Origin: CAZDYI01 sp964509765
GTDB taxonomy: Bacteria; Pseudomonadota; Gammaproteobacteria; Tethybacterales; Tethybacteraceae
NCBI GenBank assembly: GCA_964509765.1
Contig: CAZDYI010000068.1
Location: forward strand, 1 to 25,034
Length of the DNA stretch: 25,034 bases
Direction: 5' to 3'
The notes below the pieces were generated by a model that worked only from the letters and a program-made list of their open reading frames with translations, did no database searches and was not told the origin of the DNA. The position numbers and the translations under genes were made by a program. Each line of letters starts with the position of its first letter. The first letter of the stretch is position 1. Positions 15,352 through 22,612 of this stretch are shown piece by piece.

Positions 15352-16067
15352 GCCGCGGCAAGCCCAAGCAGGCTGCGCTGCATCTCGGCGTCGCCCGCAA
15401 GCTCCGCCATCGAACACGAGTGCGCGATCCGCCCGTCGTCCATCACCCGCGCGTGGCTTCCGACCCGCGTTGCGAAAGCCAGGTTCTGCTCGACGAGCAG
15501 GACCGTCACCCCCGAGTCGACCATCGTCCGCAGCGAGTCGGCAAGGGCGTTTACGATCACGGGCGCAAGCCCCTTGGTCGGCTCGTCGATCAGCACGAGC
15601 CTGCGCGGGAGCGCGAGCGCGCGGGCGATGGCGAGCATCTGCTTCTGCCCACCCGACAGCACCCCGGCGCGCGACCTGTACAGAGCCTCGAGCGGCGGGA
15701 ACAGCTCGAATATCGAGCGGAGCCTGCCCGGGTCCGGACTCTTCCTTCCGTAGGAGGCCAGCACCAGGTTCTCCTCGACCGTCAGGTCGAGGAAGATGCT
15801 CATCTGCTCTGGGACGTAGCTGACTCCCATCCTCGACACGGCGGAGCTGCCGATCCCGCCGATCTCGGTTCCCGAAAGCGTGATGCTCCCCTGCGACGGC
15901 GCGAGCTCTCCTATCACGGTGCGCAGCGTCGTGGTCTTGCCCGCGCCGTTGCGCCCGAGCACGACGGTTATCGCGCCCTCGGGCACCTCGAGGTCCACCC
16001 CCTGCAGGATATGGTAGGCGCCGATGTTCGTGTGCACGCCCGACAGCCGCAGCAGGGGCTCAGCCAT
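15348..16067 (-). CDS. livF: Liv-type ABC transporter ATPase LivF
   Basis: One of two ATPases of the importer, 239 residues from the ATG at 16067, which overlaps the end of livG by 8 bases and has GGAGG just upstream. The frame extends 10 arginine-rich codons upstream inside livG, which I reject. Motifs are Walker A GRNGAGKTT near residues 38-46, then GVSYVPEQMSIFLDLTVEENL, signature LSGGQKQML, and Walker B VLIDEPTKGLAP. It pairs with LivG to power transport. Confidence 0.94.
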   Translation of the reverse strand: MAEPLLRLSGVHTNIGAYHILQGVDLEVPEGAITVVLGRNGAGKTTTLRTVIGELAPSQGSITLSGTEIGGIGSSAVSRMGVSYVPEQMSIFLDLTVEENLVLASYGRKSPDPGRLRSIFELFPPLEALYRSRAGVLSGGQKQMLAIARALALPRRLVLIDEPTKGLAPVIVNALADSLRTMVDSGVTVLLVEQNLAFATRVGSHARVMDDGRIAHSCSMAELAGDAEMQRSLLGLAAA

Positions 16068-16839
16068 CCTCCGCCTCCTCTTCGACGTCCTCGCCAAGGT
16101 ATGCGCTGCGCACGATCGGCGAGGCCATCACGTCCTCCGGCGTACCGTCGGCGACCAGCCTGCCCTCGTGCAGGACTATGATCCGGTCGGCCAGGTACGA
16201 GATCACGTCTATCTTGTGCTCGACGAGCATGGTCACGCAGTCGCGCTTCTCCTTGATGCCCTTGATGAGCTCGAGCACGTCGGGCACCTCGTCGCCCGAC
16301 ATCCCCGCGGTCGGCTCGTCGAACATGAACACCCGCGGGCGCATCCCGACGAGCATCGCCACCTCGAGCTTGCGCTGCTCTCCGTGCGGCAAGGCGCGCA
16401 CCGCGGCGCCAGCCAGGCGCGACAGGTTGCACTCCTCCATCAGCTCTCCGACCTCGCGGCGGGTGTCCGCGTCCTTGCCCGCGACGGTGAGCATGCTCAG
16501 CCCGTTGCCCCTCCTCGCCTGGACAACCAGGTGCAGGTTCTCCTCGACGGTCAGAGCCGGGAACAGGTTCGTGAGCTGGAACGCGCGGCCGAGGCCGAGC
16601 CTCGCCCTTGCCGCGGGCGGAAGGCCTGTGATGTCGCTGCCGGACAGCAGCACCCTGCCCTCGCTCGGGGAAAGCTGCCCGGAGATGAGGTTGAAGAAGG
16701 TCGTCTTGCCGGCGCCGTTCGGGCCGACGATCGCGGTGAGCTCTCCTGGCCCCACCCGGCAGCTGACCGAGTCGACCGCGACGTGGCCGCCGAACCTGAT
16801 CGTAAGGCCCTCAGTCTCTATGACCGGGGCCTGGCCCAT
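16060..16839 (-). CDS. livG: Liv-type ABC transporter ATPase LivG
   Basis: Second ATPase of the importer, 259 residues, with GGAGGAG well placed before the ATG. Walker A is GPNGAGKTT (about 39-47), followed by the LivG hallmark GRAFQLTNLFPALTVEENL and Walker B VFMFDEPTAGMS with MLVEHKIDVI carrying the switch histidine. The signature reads LPHGEQRK instead of the common LSYGQQR, a mild deviation that keeps the key glycine. The C-terminus ends in an acidic tail. It begins 42 bases after livK. Confidence 0.94.
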   Translation of the reverse strand: MGQAPVIETEGLTIRFGGHVAVDSVSCRVGPGELTAIVGPNGAGKTTFFNLISGQLSPSEGRVLLSGSDITGLPPAARARLGLGRAFQLTNLFPALTVEENLHLVVQARRGNGLSMLTVAGKDADTRREVGELMEECNLSRLAGAAVRALPHGEQRKLEVAMLVGMRPRVFMFDEPTAGMSGDEVPDVLELIKGIKEKRDCVTMLVEHKIDVISYLADRIIVLHEGRLVADGTPEDVMASPIVRSAYLGEDVEEEAEDG

Positions 16840-16881
16840 TCCGGCTGCTCCTCCGGCGCCGGGCGCCGGATGATAGAGGGT

Positions 16882-18081
16882 CTACCTGCCGTTGCGGATC
16901 GGCAGGTCGATCTCCTCTATGGCTATTTCCCTCACGAAGGCGGGCACCGCCCACTCGAGCCCGGGGTCGTCAACGACCCGGTAGTGGTACATCGGCTGGA
17001 GCGCCTGGTGGTCCTCGGGCCTGATCCTAAGCGTCCCCTTGGAGCCGCTGACCTCCATGCCGCGCAGCTGCTCGACTATGCTGTCGACGTCGGTCGTCCC
17101 GGCCCTCTTGATCCCCTCGATGATGGTTATCGCCGCGTCCATGCCCGCCGCGGTGAACAGGTCGGGCGGCGAGCCGTGGCGCTCTGTGTGCTTTTCAACC
17201 AGCCAGTCGTTGACCGGGTTGTCGGGTATGTCGTAGTAGTAGTAGATCGCCCCTTCCATGCCGGGGAACTTCTTGTAGCCCTTTAGCACCGCGAGCGAGT
17301 TGCCGCGGGTGGAGATCTCGATCCCGTGCCGCTCGGGATCGGCGTCCTTGATCGCCGGGATCGGCGACTTGCCGCCGCCCCAAAACACCCAGATCACCTT
17401 ACGGCCGTCGCGGTCCTTGAGGGCGTCGAACATCCTCTGGATGAACGGCGTGAAGTCCTTGGTGTCCGTCGGCGCGTACTCCTCGGCGACGACCTCGGTA
17501 GTCGTCCCCTCGAGCGCCGCCTTGAACGCCTCGGCGCCGTCGCGGCCGAAGGCGTAGTCCTGCGTGAGTATCGCGACGTGCGTCCCGTCGCCCTCGAGGA
17601 CCCTCGCGCCCGCTATCGCCATGTGGTCTGTGTTGCTGATGGTGCGGAACACGGTCGGAACCCACTTCTCGCCCGTGATCGAGTGCGCGGTCGCGACCGG
17701 GAACAGCAGCCGCCCGTACTCCTCGGCGACAGGCAGCATCGCGAGCGCGTTGCCCGACGAGATCGGGCCGATCGCCGCGATCGCGCCGTCGTCGGCGTAG
17801 GCCTCCTCAAGCAGGGCGCGCGAAAGGTCGGGCTTGAGCTGGTTGTCCTTCTCGATCAGCTCGACCTTCCGGCCGAGCAGCTCCATGGTTCCGCCGGTGG
17901 CGTACTCGAGGCCGAGCGTCGCGCCGCGCAGTAGCTGGACCGCGTACGACTCCCACCCGCCGGTCTTCTCGTACACCAGGGCTATCCGAATCGGGTCGGA
18001 CTGGGCATGCGCCCCCGCCGCAAGCGCTGCAAGCGCGACAAGGCTGGTTAAATGCCGGATTACGGCAGGCTTCGTGGGCAC
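16882..18081 (-). CDS. livK: Liv-type periplasmic substrate-binding protein LivK
   Basis: Binding protein of the importer, 399 residues with a Sec signal peptide: basic start, hydrophobic core LTSLVALAALAAG, likely cleavage after AHA (24-26). The mature protein has the type I periplasmic-binding fold: IRIALVYEKTGGWESYAVQLLRG, IGPISSGNALAMLPVAEEYG, FPVATAHS, VFRTISNTDHMA, ILTQDYAFGRDGAEAF. GTG start at 18081 with a poor ribosome site in a C-rich leader. It is the first gene of livKGFHM, so the operon is transcribed leftwards from about 18140. A specific ligand cannot be assigned; relatives bind branched-chain amino acids, amides or aromatic compounds. Confidence 0.94.
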   Translation of the reverse strand: MPTKPAVIRHLTSLVALAALAAGAHAQSDPIRIALVYEKTGGWESYAVQLLRGATLGLEYATGGTMELLGRKVELIEKDNQLKPDLSRALLEEAYADDGAIAAIGPISSGNALAMLPVAEEYGRLLFPVATAHSITGEKWVPTVFRTISNTDHMAIAGARVLEGDGTHVAILTQDYAFGRDGAEAFKAALEGTTTEVVAEEYAPTDTKDFTPFIQRMFDALKDRDGRKVIWVFWGGGKSPIPAIKDADPERHGIEISTRGNSLAVLKGYKKFPGMEGAIYYYYDIPDNPVNDWLVEKHTERHGSPPDLFTAAGMDAAITIIEGIKRAGTTDVDSIVEQLRGMEVSGSKGTLRIRPEDHQALQPMYHYRVVDDPGLEWAVPAFVREIAIEEIDLPIRNGR

Positions 18082-18147
18082 TTCCGCGGAGGGGGAGGGG
18101 AAATGGACGGCGGCTGTCGGTTCGAAAGAAACCTGTCTTCACGGATG

Positions 18148-18153
18148 ATTATA
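18148..18153 (-). promoter_or_regulatory. Probable -10 box of the liv operon
   Basis: A perfect TATAAT on the minus strand, about 65 bases before the livK GTG, with no convincing -35 box. The rest of the 18082-18419 gap between the divergent livK and HigA-like genes contains no recognisable gene, including no HigB toxin on either strand. Confidence 0.5.
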
Positions 18154-18419
18154 CATGAGGATATTTTGCCGGATTGGACAGACATTGACGCACGAAAACC
18201 GGTTTCGCACGGTTGGGTAAGCGCCCTGCCGCGAAATCCGGGAGCCGTCGGGGCTGGTCACGTCGTGGATCAGCGCGTGAGCAGAAGCGATTGAGATTCG
18301 AGCGCACAGTCAATTGCCAGTTGCCTCGAACAAGCGCCGGCATGCCACCTCGACGCCTCGCGCCGCAACGCGCCTTCTGCTTGAGTCTGGTAGACTGACG
18401 CGGGTCTGGAGACGCCAGA

Positions 18420-18674
18420 ATGATGAAAAACCCGCCGCACCCGGGACTGTCGGTCCTCCATGACTGCATCGAGCCGCTGGGGCTCACAGTGGCCGAGTCG
18501 GCAGGCAAGCTGGGCATCAGCGAAAAGCTGCTGTCGGACATAGTCCGCTGCAAGGCCCGGATCACACCGGAAGTTGCGATTCGCCTGGACAAGGCGTTCG
18601 GAGGAAATGCAGAAGGCTGGTACCTGTTGCAGGCAGACTACGACTTGGCGCAGGCTAAGAAGCACGCTGACTGA
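18420..18674 (+). CDS. HigA-like antitoxin (XRE family), orphan
   Basis: 84 residues, the normal size for HigA/VapI-type antidotes. It starts MMKNPPHPG, the typical HPG opening, followed by a helix-turn-helix (LGLTVAESAGKLGISEKLLSDIVRCKARITPEVAIRLDKAFG, in consecutive segments) and ends in the characteristic WYLLQADYDLAQAK. HigA normally binds and silences the ribosome-dependent ribonuclease HigB and represses the operon. HigB usually lies immediately upstream, but no such frame is present there or downstream. The gene is therefore an orphan regulator or a leftover. The start may be either of two adjacent ATG codons. Nothing recognisable lies in the 200 bases between it and glpD. Confidence 0.88.
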   Translation: MMKNPPHPGLSVLHDCIEPLGLTVAESAGKLGISEKLLSDIVRCKARITPEVAIRLDKAFGGNAEGWYLLQADYDLAQAKKHAD

Positions 18675-18874
18675 ATCGCCGTCGAGCGCGTGCCGCGGAA
18701 GCAATCCCTGGAGCCCCAGCTTCACCGTGAGTGATGCTGGCATTCCGTCGAAGGCATCGGGAATGATCGCTCGTGTTTGTCATAATTCCCGTTTCATGCC
18801 GCGGAATTCCGGACCCGACCCTGCAGACAGCAGCGCTGCCCCGCCTGTTTCCCTTCAATTGACGAAACACGGAT

Positions 18875-20410
18875 GTGCCCGGCTCGGTGCGACCCGCGCT
18901 GCGGGCTGAAGCCTTGGACGCAACAGGGAACAACGACATCTTCGACCTCGCCGTCATCGGCGGCGGGATCAACGGCTGCGGCATAGCCCGCGACGCCGCG
19001 AGGCGCGGGCTTTCGGTGCTGCTCTGCGAGGCCGGCGACCTAGCCTGCGCCACATCGTCCGCGAGCACCAAGCTGATCCACGGCGGGCTGCGCTACCTCG
19101 AGCACGGCGAGTTCCGCCTCGTGCGCGAGTCGCTTTCCGAGCGCGAGCGCCTGCTGCGGATAGCGCCGCACATAATCCGCCCGATGCGGTTCTTGCTCGT
19201 CCACGCCGGCAGCCTGCGCCCGGCGTGGATGCTCAGGCTCGGGCTCGCCGCATACGACATGCTCGCCAAGCGCGACGTGCTGCCGCCGACCCGGTCGGTG
19301 CGCCTCGCTTCCGACCCGGCCGGCGAGCCGCTCAGGGACGGGTTCAGGACCGCGTTCGAGTACTCGGACTGCTGGGTGGACGACGCGCGCCTGACCGTGC
19401 TCAACGCGGTCGACGCCGCCGCGCACGGCGCGGAGGTGCTCACGAGGACGCGGCTTGCTTCGGCCCGGCCCGACGGCGACAGGTGGCTGCTCGAGCTCGA
19501 GGGCAAGGAAGCCAGGCGGGCGAAGGTGCTCGTCAACGCTACCGGCCCGTGGGCCGGAGCTATGCGCGAGGAGATCGCAGGCGGTGATGGCGAACGGCGC
19601 CATTCGACGCGGCTCGTCCAGGGCAGCCACATCGTCGTGCCCGCCCTTTTCGGCCACGACCGTGCGTACATCCTCCAGGCGCCCGACCGGAGGGTGGTCT
19701 TCGCGATCCCGTTCCTCGGAAAATACACCCTTGTCGGGACGACGGACCGCGAGTACGAGGGCGACCCCGCGAAGGCCGAGATAAGCGACGAGGAGACGGA
19801 CTACCTCTTGGACACGGTGCGGCGCTACTTCAGCAAGCCTGCGGAGAAGGGCGACATCGTCTGGACCTACTCAGGCGTGCGTGGCCTGTACGACGACGGC
19901 TCGAAGGACGCGCAGGAGGTCACCCGCGACTACGTCCTCAAGGCGGACGAGAAGCCGCTGCCGATGGTGAGCGTGCTCGGCGGCAAGCTCACCACCTACA
20001 GGAAGCTCGCAGAGGCGGCGGTTGACATGTGCCGCCCGTGGCTCGGGAAGATGAAGCTGTCGGACACCGGAACGAGCGCGCTTCCCGGCGGCGACATGCC
20101 GGTCGGCGGGGCGGCGAAAGTCGCGACCGAGCTCGAGGAGACCTGCAAGGGCCTCGGCCCAGAAACCGCAAGGCGCATGGCCGGCGCTTACGGGACCGCG
20201 GCGCGCGGCATGCTCAACGGAACGGGGAGCGTCAAGGGCCTCGGGCGCGACTTCGGCTGCGGGCTCTACGAGGCCGAGCTCGAGCACCTCAGGAAGAACG
20301 AGTGGGCGAAGACCTCCGAGGACGCGCTCTATCGCCGCACCAAGCTCGGCATCGACCTCGGAGAGGCAGGGCGCGAAGAGGTCGCAAGGTGGTTCGGGGA
20401 GGCGGCATGA
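18875..20410 (+). CDS. glpD: Aerobic glycerol-3-phosphate dehydrogenase
   Basis: Membrane-associated FAD enzyme that oxidises sn-glycerol 3-phosphate to dihydroxyacetone phosphate and passes electrons to ubiquinone. 511 residues, full length. It shows the FAD motif DLAVIGGGINGCGIARDAA (about 24-42), CATSSASTKLIHGGLRYLEHGEFRLV in consecutive segments, EYSDCWVDDARL, NATGPWA, GSHIVVPALF, VGTTDREYEGDP, DIVWTYSGVRGLYDD and GGKLTTYRKLAE. The start is uncertain: GTG at 18875 or TTG at 18914, the latter giving a more typical N-terminus (MDATGNND). No glycerol kinase, facilitator or GlpR gene is adjacent. The stop overlaps the following DjlA-like gene as ATGA. Confidence 0.96.
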   Translation: MPGSVRPALRAEALDATGNNDIFDLAVIGGGINGCGIARDAARRGLSVLLCEAGDLACATSSASTKLIHGGLRYLEHGEFRLVRESLSERERLLRIAPHIIRPMRFLLVHAGSLRPAWMLRLGLAAYDMLAKRDVLPPTRSVRLASDPAGEPLRDGFRTAFEYSDCWVDDARLTVLNAVDAAAHGAEVLTRTRLASARPDGDRWLLELEGKEARRAKVLVNATGPWAGAMREEIAGGDGERRHSTRLVQGSHIVVPALFGHDRAYILQAPDRRVVFAIPFLGKYTLVGTTDREYEGDPAKAEISDEETDYLLDTVRRYFSKPAEKGDIVWTYSGVRGLYDDGSKDAQEVTRDYVLKADEKPLPMVSVLGGKLTTYRKLAEAAVDMCRPWLGKMKLSDTGTSALPGGDMPVGGAAKVATELEETCKGLGPETARRMAGAYGTAARGMLNGTGSVKGLGRDFGCGLYEAELEHLRKNEWAKTSEDALYRRTKLGIDLGEAGREEVARWFGEAA

Positions 20411-21108
20411 GCTGGTCCACGCTGCTGCTGATCCTGCTGCTCTACCTCTTCGTGGTCAGGCCATTTATCCGCAACCTGGTCTCAAGAACGTTCAGCTCCC
20501 CCGGCCCCGAGCACGAGGCGAAGTACAAGCGGGTGATGTTCCTGGTCTGCCACGACGTTGCCCATGCGGACGGCGAGGAGAACCGCCACGAGCTGGACAT
20601 GGTCGTGAAGTTCGTCCGCATGGTCATGGGCGACCAGAACATGAGCCGCGACCGGATCATCGAGCAGTACCGCGCCCACGCCGGCATGACATGGAGCTCG
20701 GCCGACGTGAGGATGCTGTCTGCGAAGTACCGCCAGATCCTGTTTGTCGGCGCGGTGAGCGTGGCGGCGAGCGACGCGGTCATCAGCAAGGAGGAAAGGA
20801 AGGTCCTGTGGGACATCGGCGGAAAGCTGAACCTGCCCGACTTCTACATCGAGCAGCTGCTTGAAGAGGTCGAGAAGGACCTGCCCGGCCGCGGTTCGGC
20901 GCGCAGAAGCGGGATGAGCGCGACCGACTTCGCCTACCAGACCCTCGGCCTGAAGCCCGGCGCCTCCGCAGCAGAGGTCAAGAAGGCGTACAGGAAGCTG
21001 GCGATGCAGCACCATCCCGACCGCGCCCCGGAGGGCGGGAAGAAGGAGGCCGAGGAGAAGTTCAAGGAGATAGGCGACGCTTACAAGATCCTCCGCGAGA
21101 GGGTCTGA
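20407..21108 (+). CDS. djlA: DjlA-like membrane co-chaperone (TerB-like plus J domain)
   Basis: 233 residues from the ATG at 20407, which overlaps the glpD stop. One N-terminal membrane helix (LLLILLLYLFVVRPF, about 6-20) is followed by a helical TerB-like domain (FLVCHDVAHADGEENRHEL, then AVSVAASDAVISKEERKVLWDIG). The C-terminal J domain is about 176-233 and contains the DnaK-stimulating His203-Pro204-Asp205. This is the DjlA domain order: the J domain faces the cytoplasm and recruits DnaK to membrane clients. It is a little shorter than E. coli DjlA. A longer frame starting at 20029 lies inside glpD and is arginine-rich, so I reject it. Confidence 0.9.
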   Translation: MSWSTLLLILLLYLFVVRPFIRNLVSRTFSSPGPEHEAKYKRVMFLVCHDVAHADGEENRHELDMVVKFVRMVMGDQNMSRDRIIEQYRAHAGMTWSSADVRMLSAKYRQILFVGAVSVAASDAVISKEERKVLWDIGGKLNLPDFYIEQLLEEVEKDLPGRGSARRSGMSATDFAYQTLGLKPGASAAEVKKAYRKLAMQHHPDRAPEGGKKEAEEKFKEIGDAYKILRERV

Positions 21109-21219
21109 AGCGGCGGCCGCGATCCCCTGACCGTCAGCAGAAGTCGGGAGACACTGCACATTTTGTGGATAGTTGCGGTTGTCGCGGCACAAAAACAATC
21201 TGGCTTTGAAACAGACATA

Positions 21220-21678
21220 CTATCGAGCAATTTGGGGGAAGTCGAAGCGAACCGGATCGGCCTTGGCCCCGCCGCGCGGCACAAGCAGCACGGCCGTGCC
21301 CTCAAGCCGATCCTTCATCTCCTTGAGCGACAACACCTCGCTGCGGCTGTCGGGATGCACCAAGGTTCCGCAGTCGGCGTCGCACCCCAAAACCGGACCA
21401 TGGTGCAGCAGCGTCGCCCAGCCGCCGCCGCGCATCATGAAGATCGCTGGATAAGCCGTGTAGCGCAGCCGCGGCCAGGCGAGCTCGACCTTGCAAGCGC
21501 GTAATCCCAGCGAACTCGAGGCCTGCAGCAGCGCGTCGCCGACCCGACCCTCGGAAGCAGCAGGTCCGTGCGCGTGCAGCAAAGAACCCACGTCGCACTG
21601 CACCTGTTGAACCCTGCACACCATCGCCAGGCACACCAGCGCCGACTCAACCCCCTCCTTCGGGCCATCCCTGTCCAT
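21220..21678 (-). pseudogene. Truncated HlyB-type secretion ATPase: C39-like domain only
   Basis: 152 residues. From ATG 21678 (AAGG upstream, in-frame stop just before) the protein matches the N-terminal C39-peptidase-like domain of HlyB-family type I secretion ATPases: ESALVCLAMVCRV, VGDALLQASSSLGLRACKVE, FMMRGGGWATLLHHGPVLG, VLSLKEMKDRLEGTAVLLVPRG. As in HlyB the peptidase cysteine is not conserved; serine stands at its place in my alignment. After FDF, where HlyB continues into its first membrane helix, it reads PQIAR and stops. The 111 bases between this stop and the DjlA-like gene encode no membrane or ATPase segment in any frame I read. It is either a remnant of a deleted transporter or a free substrate-binding domain that has been kept. 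Confidence 0.7.
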
Positions 21679-22042
21679 GCCGCCTTACCGCCCGGACCGG
21701 CGAGCTGCGGGCACGCCCCCGCTGCCGCCGACGCCACTGACTTCCCTTGCTCCCCCGACCGACCGGCTTGCTTGGGCCTCCGCAGAGCCCTGCCCCCGCC
21801 GTCCGCTACGGGCTAACAACGCGCGGGCCGCTCCTTCCTGACGCCCTTCCGGCTTCGTCACCATGGACATGCGATCTCTCATCATGCGCGTCATGACCTA
21901 CCCAAGCACAGCTGGCTGCCGCCGCACTGCACAGACCGCTTCAAGCGGAACCGTCCCTGTTTCCCAGCAAACCTGCGGCATCATTAAAGCCAAGCCCGTC
22001 ATGCACGAATGCGCAACGACACTCCCCGGACTCCGACATCCG
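21679..22042. other. Spacer between acyltransferase homologue and secretion-ATPase stub
   Basis: About 360 bases without a convincing gene. A 69-codon minus-strand frame (21894-21685) starts after GGGTAGGT and ends just before the C39-like ORF. Its glycine, serine and arginine content looks like low-complexity chance coding, and it matches no RTX accessory protein such as HlyD. No terminator or repeat was seen. Confidence 0.4.
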
Positions 22043-22612
22043 CTACTGTCCCTCCGGCTTTGCCTCCGGCGGCTGGCCGCCGCCCGCGCCTCCGCTTCCC
22101 TCTGCTCCTGCTTCCCCCTCCTGCTGCTCCGGCGGCTCCTCGCGCGCGGCAACCTCCCTGACCTCCCTCTTGCCGTCCTTCCCCGGCCACACCACCCGGA
22201 ACGGACGGTCCGGAAACACATCCAGCTTCACCGCCCCGAGCACCCGGCCCTCGAAGCCCGCCCGGCAAGCCAGATGGACAACCAGCGGATCCCCGCCGCC
22301 GCGCCACTCAGAGTTCTTCAAGCGCACCTCGCCGCCCTCCAGCATCCGACGCTCAAGATCCTCGCCCGCCTCCGCCCAGGAAACGTAGCCGACTATGCTG
22401 CCGTCGCCGTCACGCACCAGCCTGTACTGGCCCAGGTGGATCGCTGGCATCACCAGCCAGTGCAGGTCAGACAGGAACAGGTGGCGGTAGCGCCTGCTCC
22501 CGCCCAGGTACGCAACCACCTCGCCCAGGGCGCGCTGCTCCGCTGCCAGGCCGCCGTCGTCCGCAGGACGGGCTTCACTGCCGCCTGCGGGCGGCACGCC
22601 CTCCTCAGCCAC
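22043..22612 (-). CDS. HlyC-type RTX acyltransferase homologue with altered catalytic positions
   Basis: 189 residues resembling RTX toxin-activating lysine acyltransferases, which attach fatty acids from acyl carrier protein to lysines of RTX toxins. Conserved segments are ALGEVVAYLGGS, HLFLSDLHWLVMPAIHLGQYRL, VGYVSWAEAGEDLERRM, and WRGGGDPL. Aligning SRRYRHLFL with HlyC SPLHRNW places Tyr42 at the catalytic histidine. Aligning DPLVVHLACRAG with HlyC FIDWIAPFG places His113 at the catalytic aspartate. A Pro/Glu/Gly-rich tail of about 35 residues follows, unusual for the family. GTG start at 22612 overlaps the repeat-protein stop by 8 bases, so the two are translated together. The family assignment is good; activity is doubtful. 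Confidence 0.78.
   Translation of the reverse strand: MAEEGVPPAGGSEARPADDGGLAAEQRALGEVVAYLGGSRRYRHLFLSDLHWLVMPAIHLGQYRLVRDGDGSIVGYVSWAEAGEDLERRMLEGGEVRLKNSEWRGGGDPLVVHLACRAGFEGRVLGAVKLDVFPDRPFRVVWPGKDGKREVREVAAREEPPEQQEGEAGAEGSGGAGGGQPPEAKPEGQ

Noticed and set aside
13292..15400. 702-codon minus-strand frame across livM and livH
   Set aside because: Its first half is a shifted, arginine- and proline-rich reading of livH. livM properly starts at 14365 after a good ribosome site, and livH has its own frame.
18149..18592. Possible inverted HigB toxin remnant containing GNWQLTVRS
   Set aside because: The short resemblance to the HigB segment GNWRLTF is isolated. The rest of the minus-strand frame does not match, and the orientation is opposite to HigA.
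20029..20406. Upstream extension of the DjlA-like frame into glpD
   Set aside because: The extension is an arginine-rich shadow of glpD. The ATG at 20407 overlaps the glpD stop and starts a normal membrane helix.
21164..21172. DnaA-box-like TGTGGATAG and possible origin
   Set aside because: A single imperfect box, with no cluster, AT-rich unwinding region or replication genes nearby.
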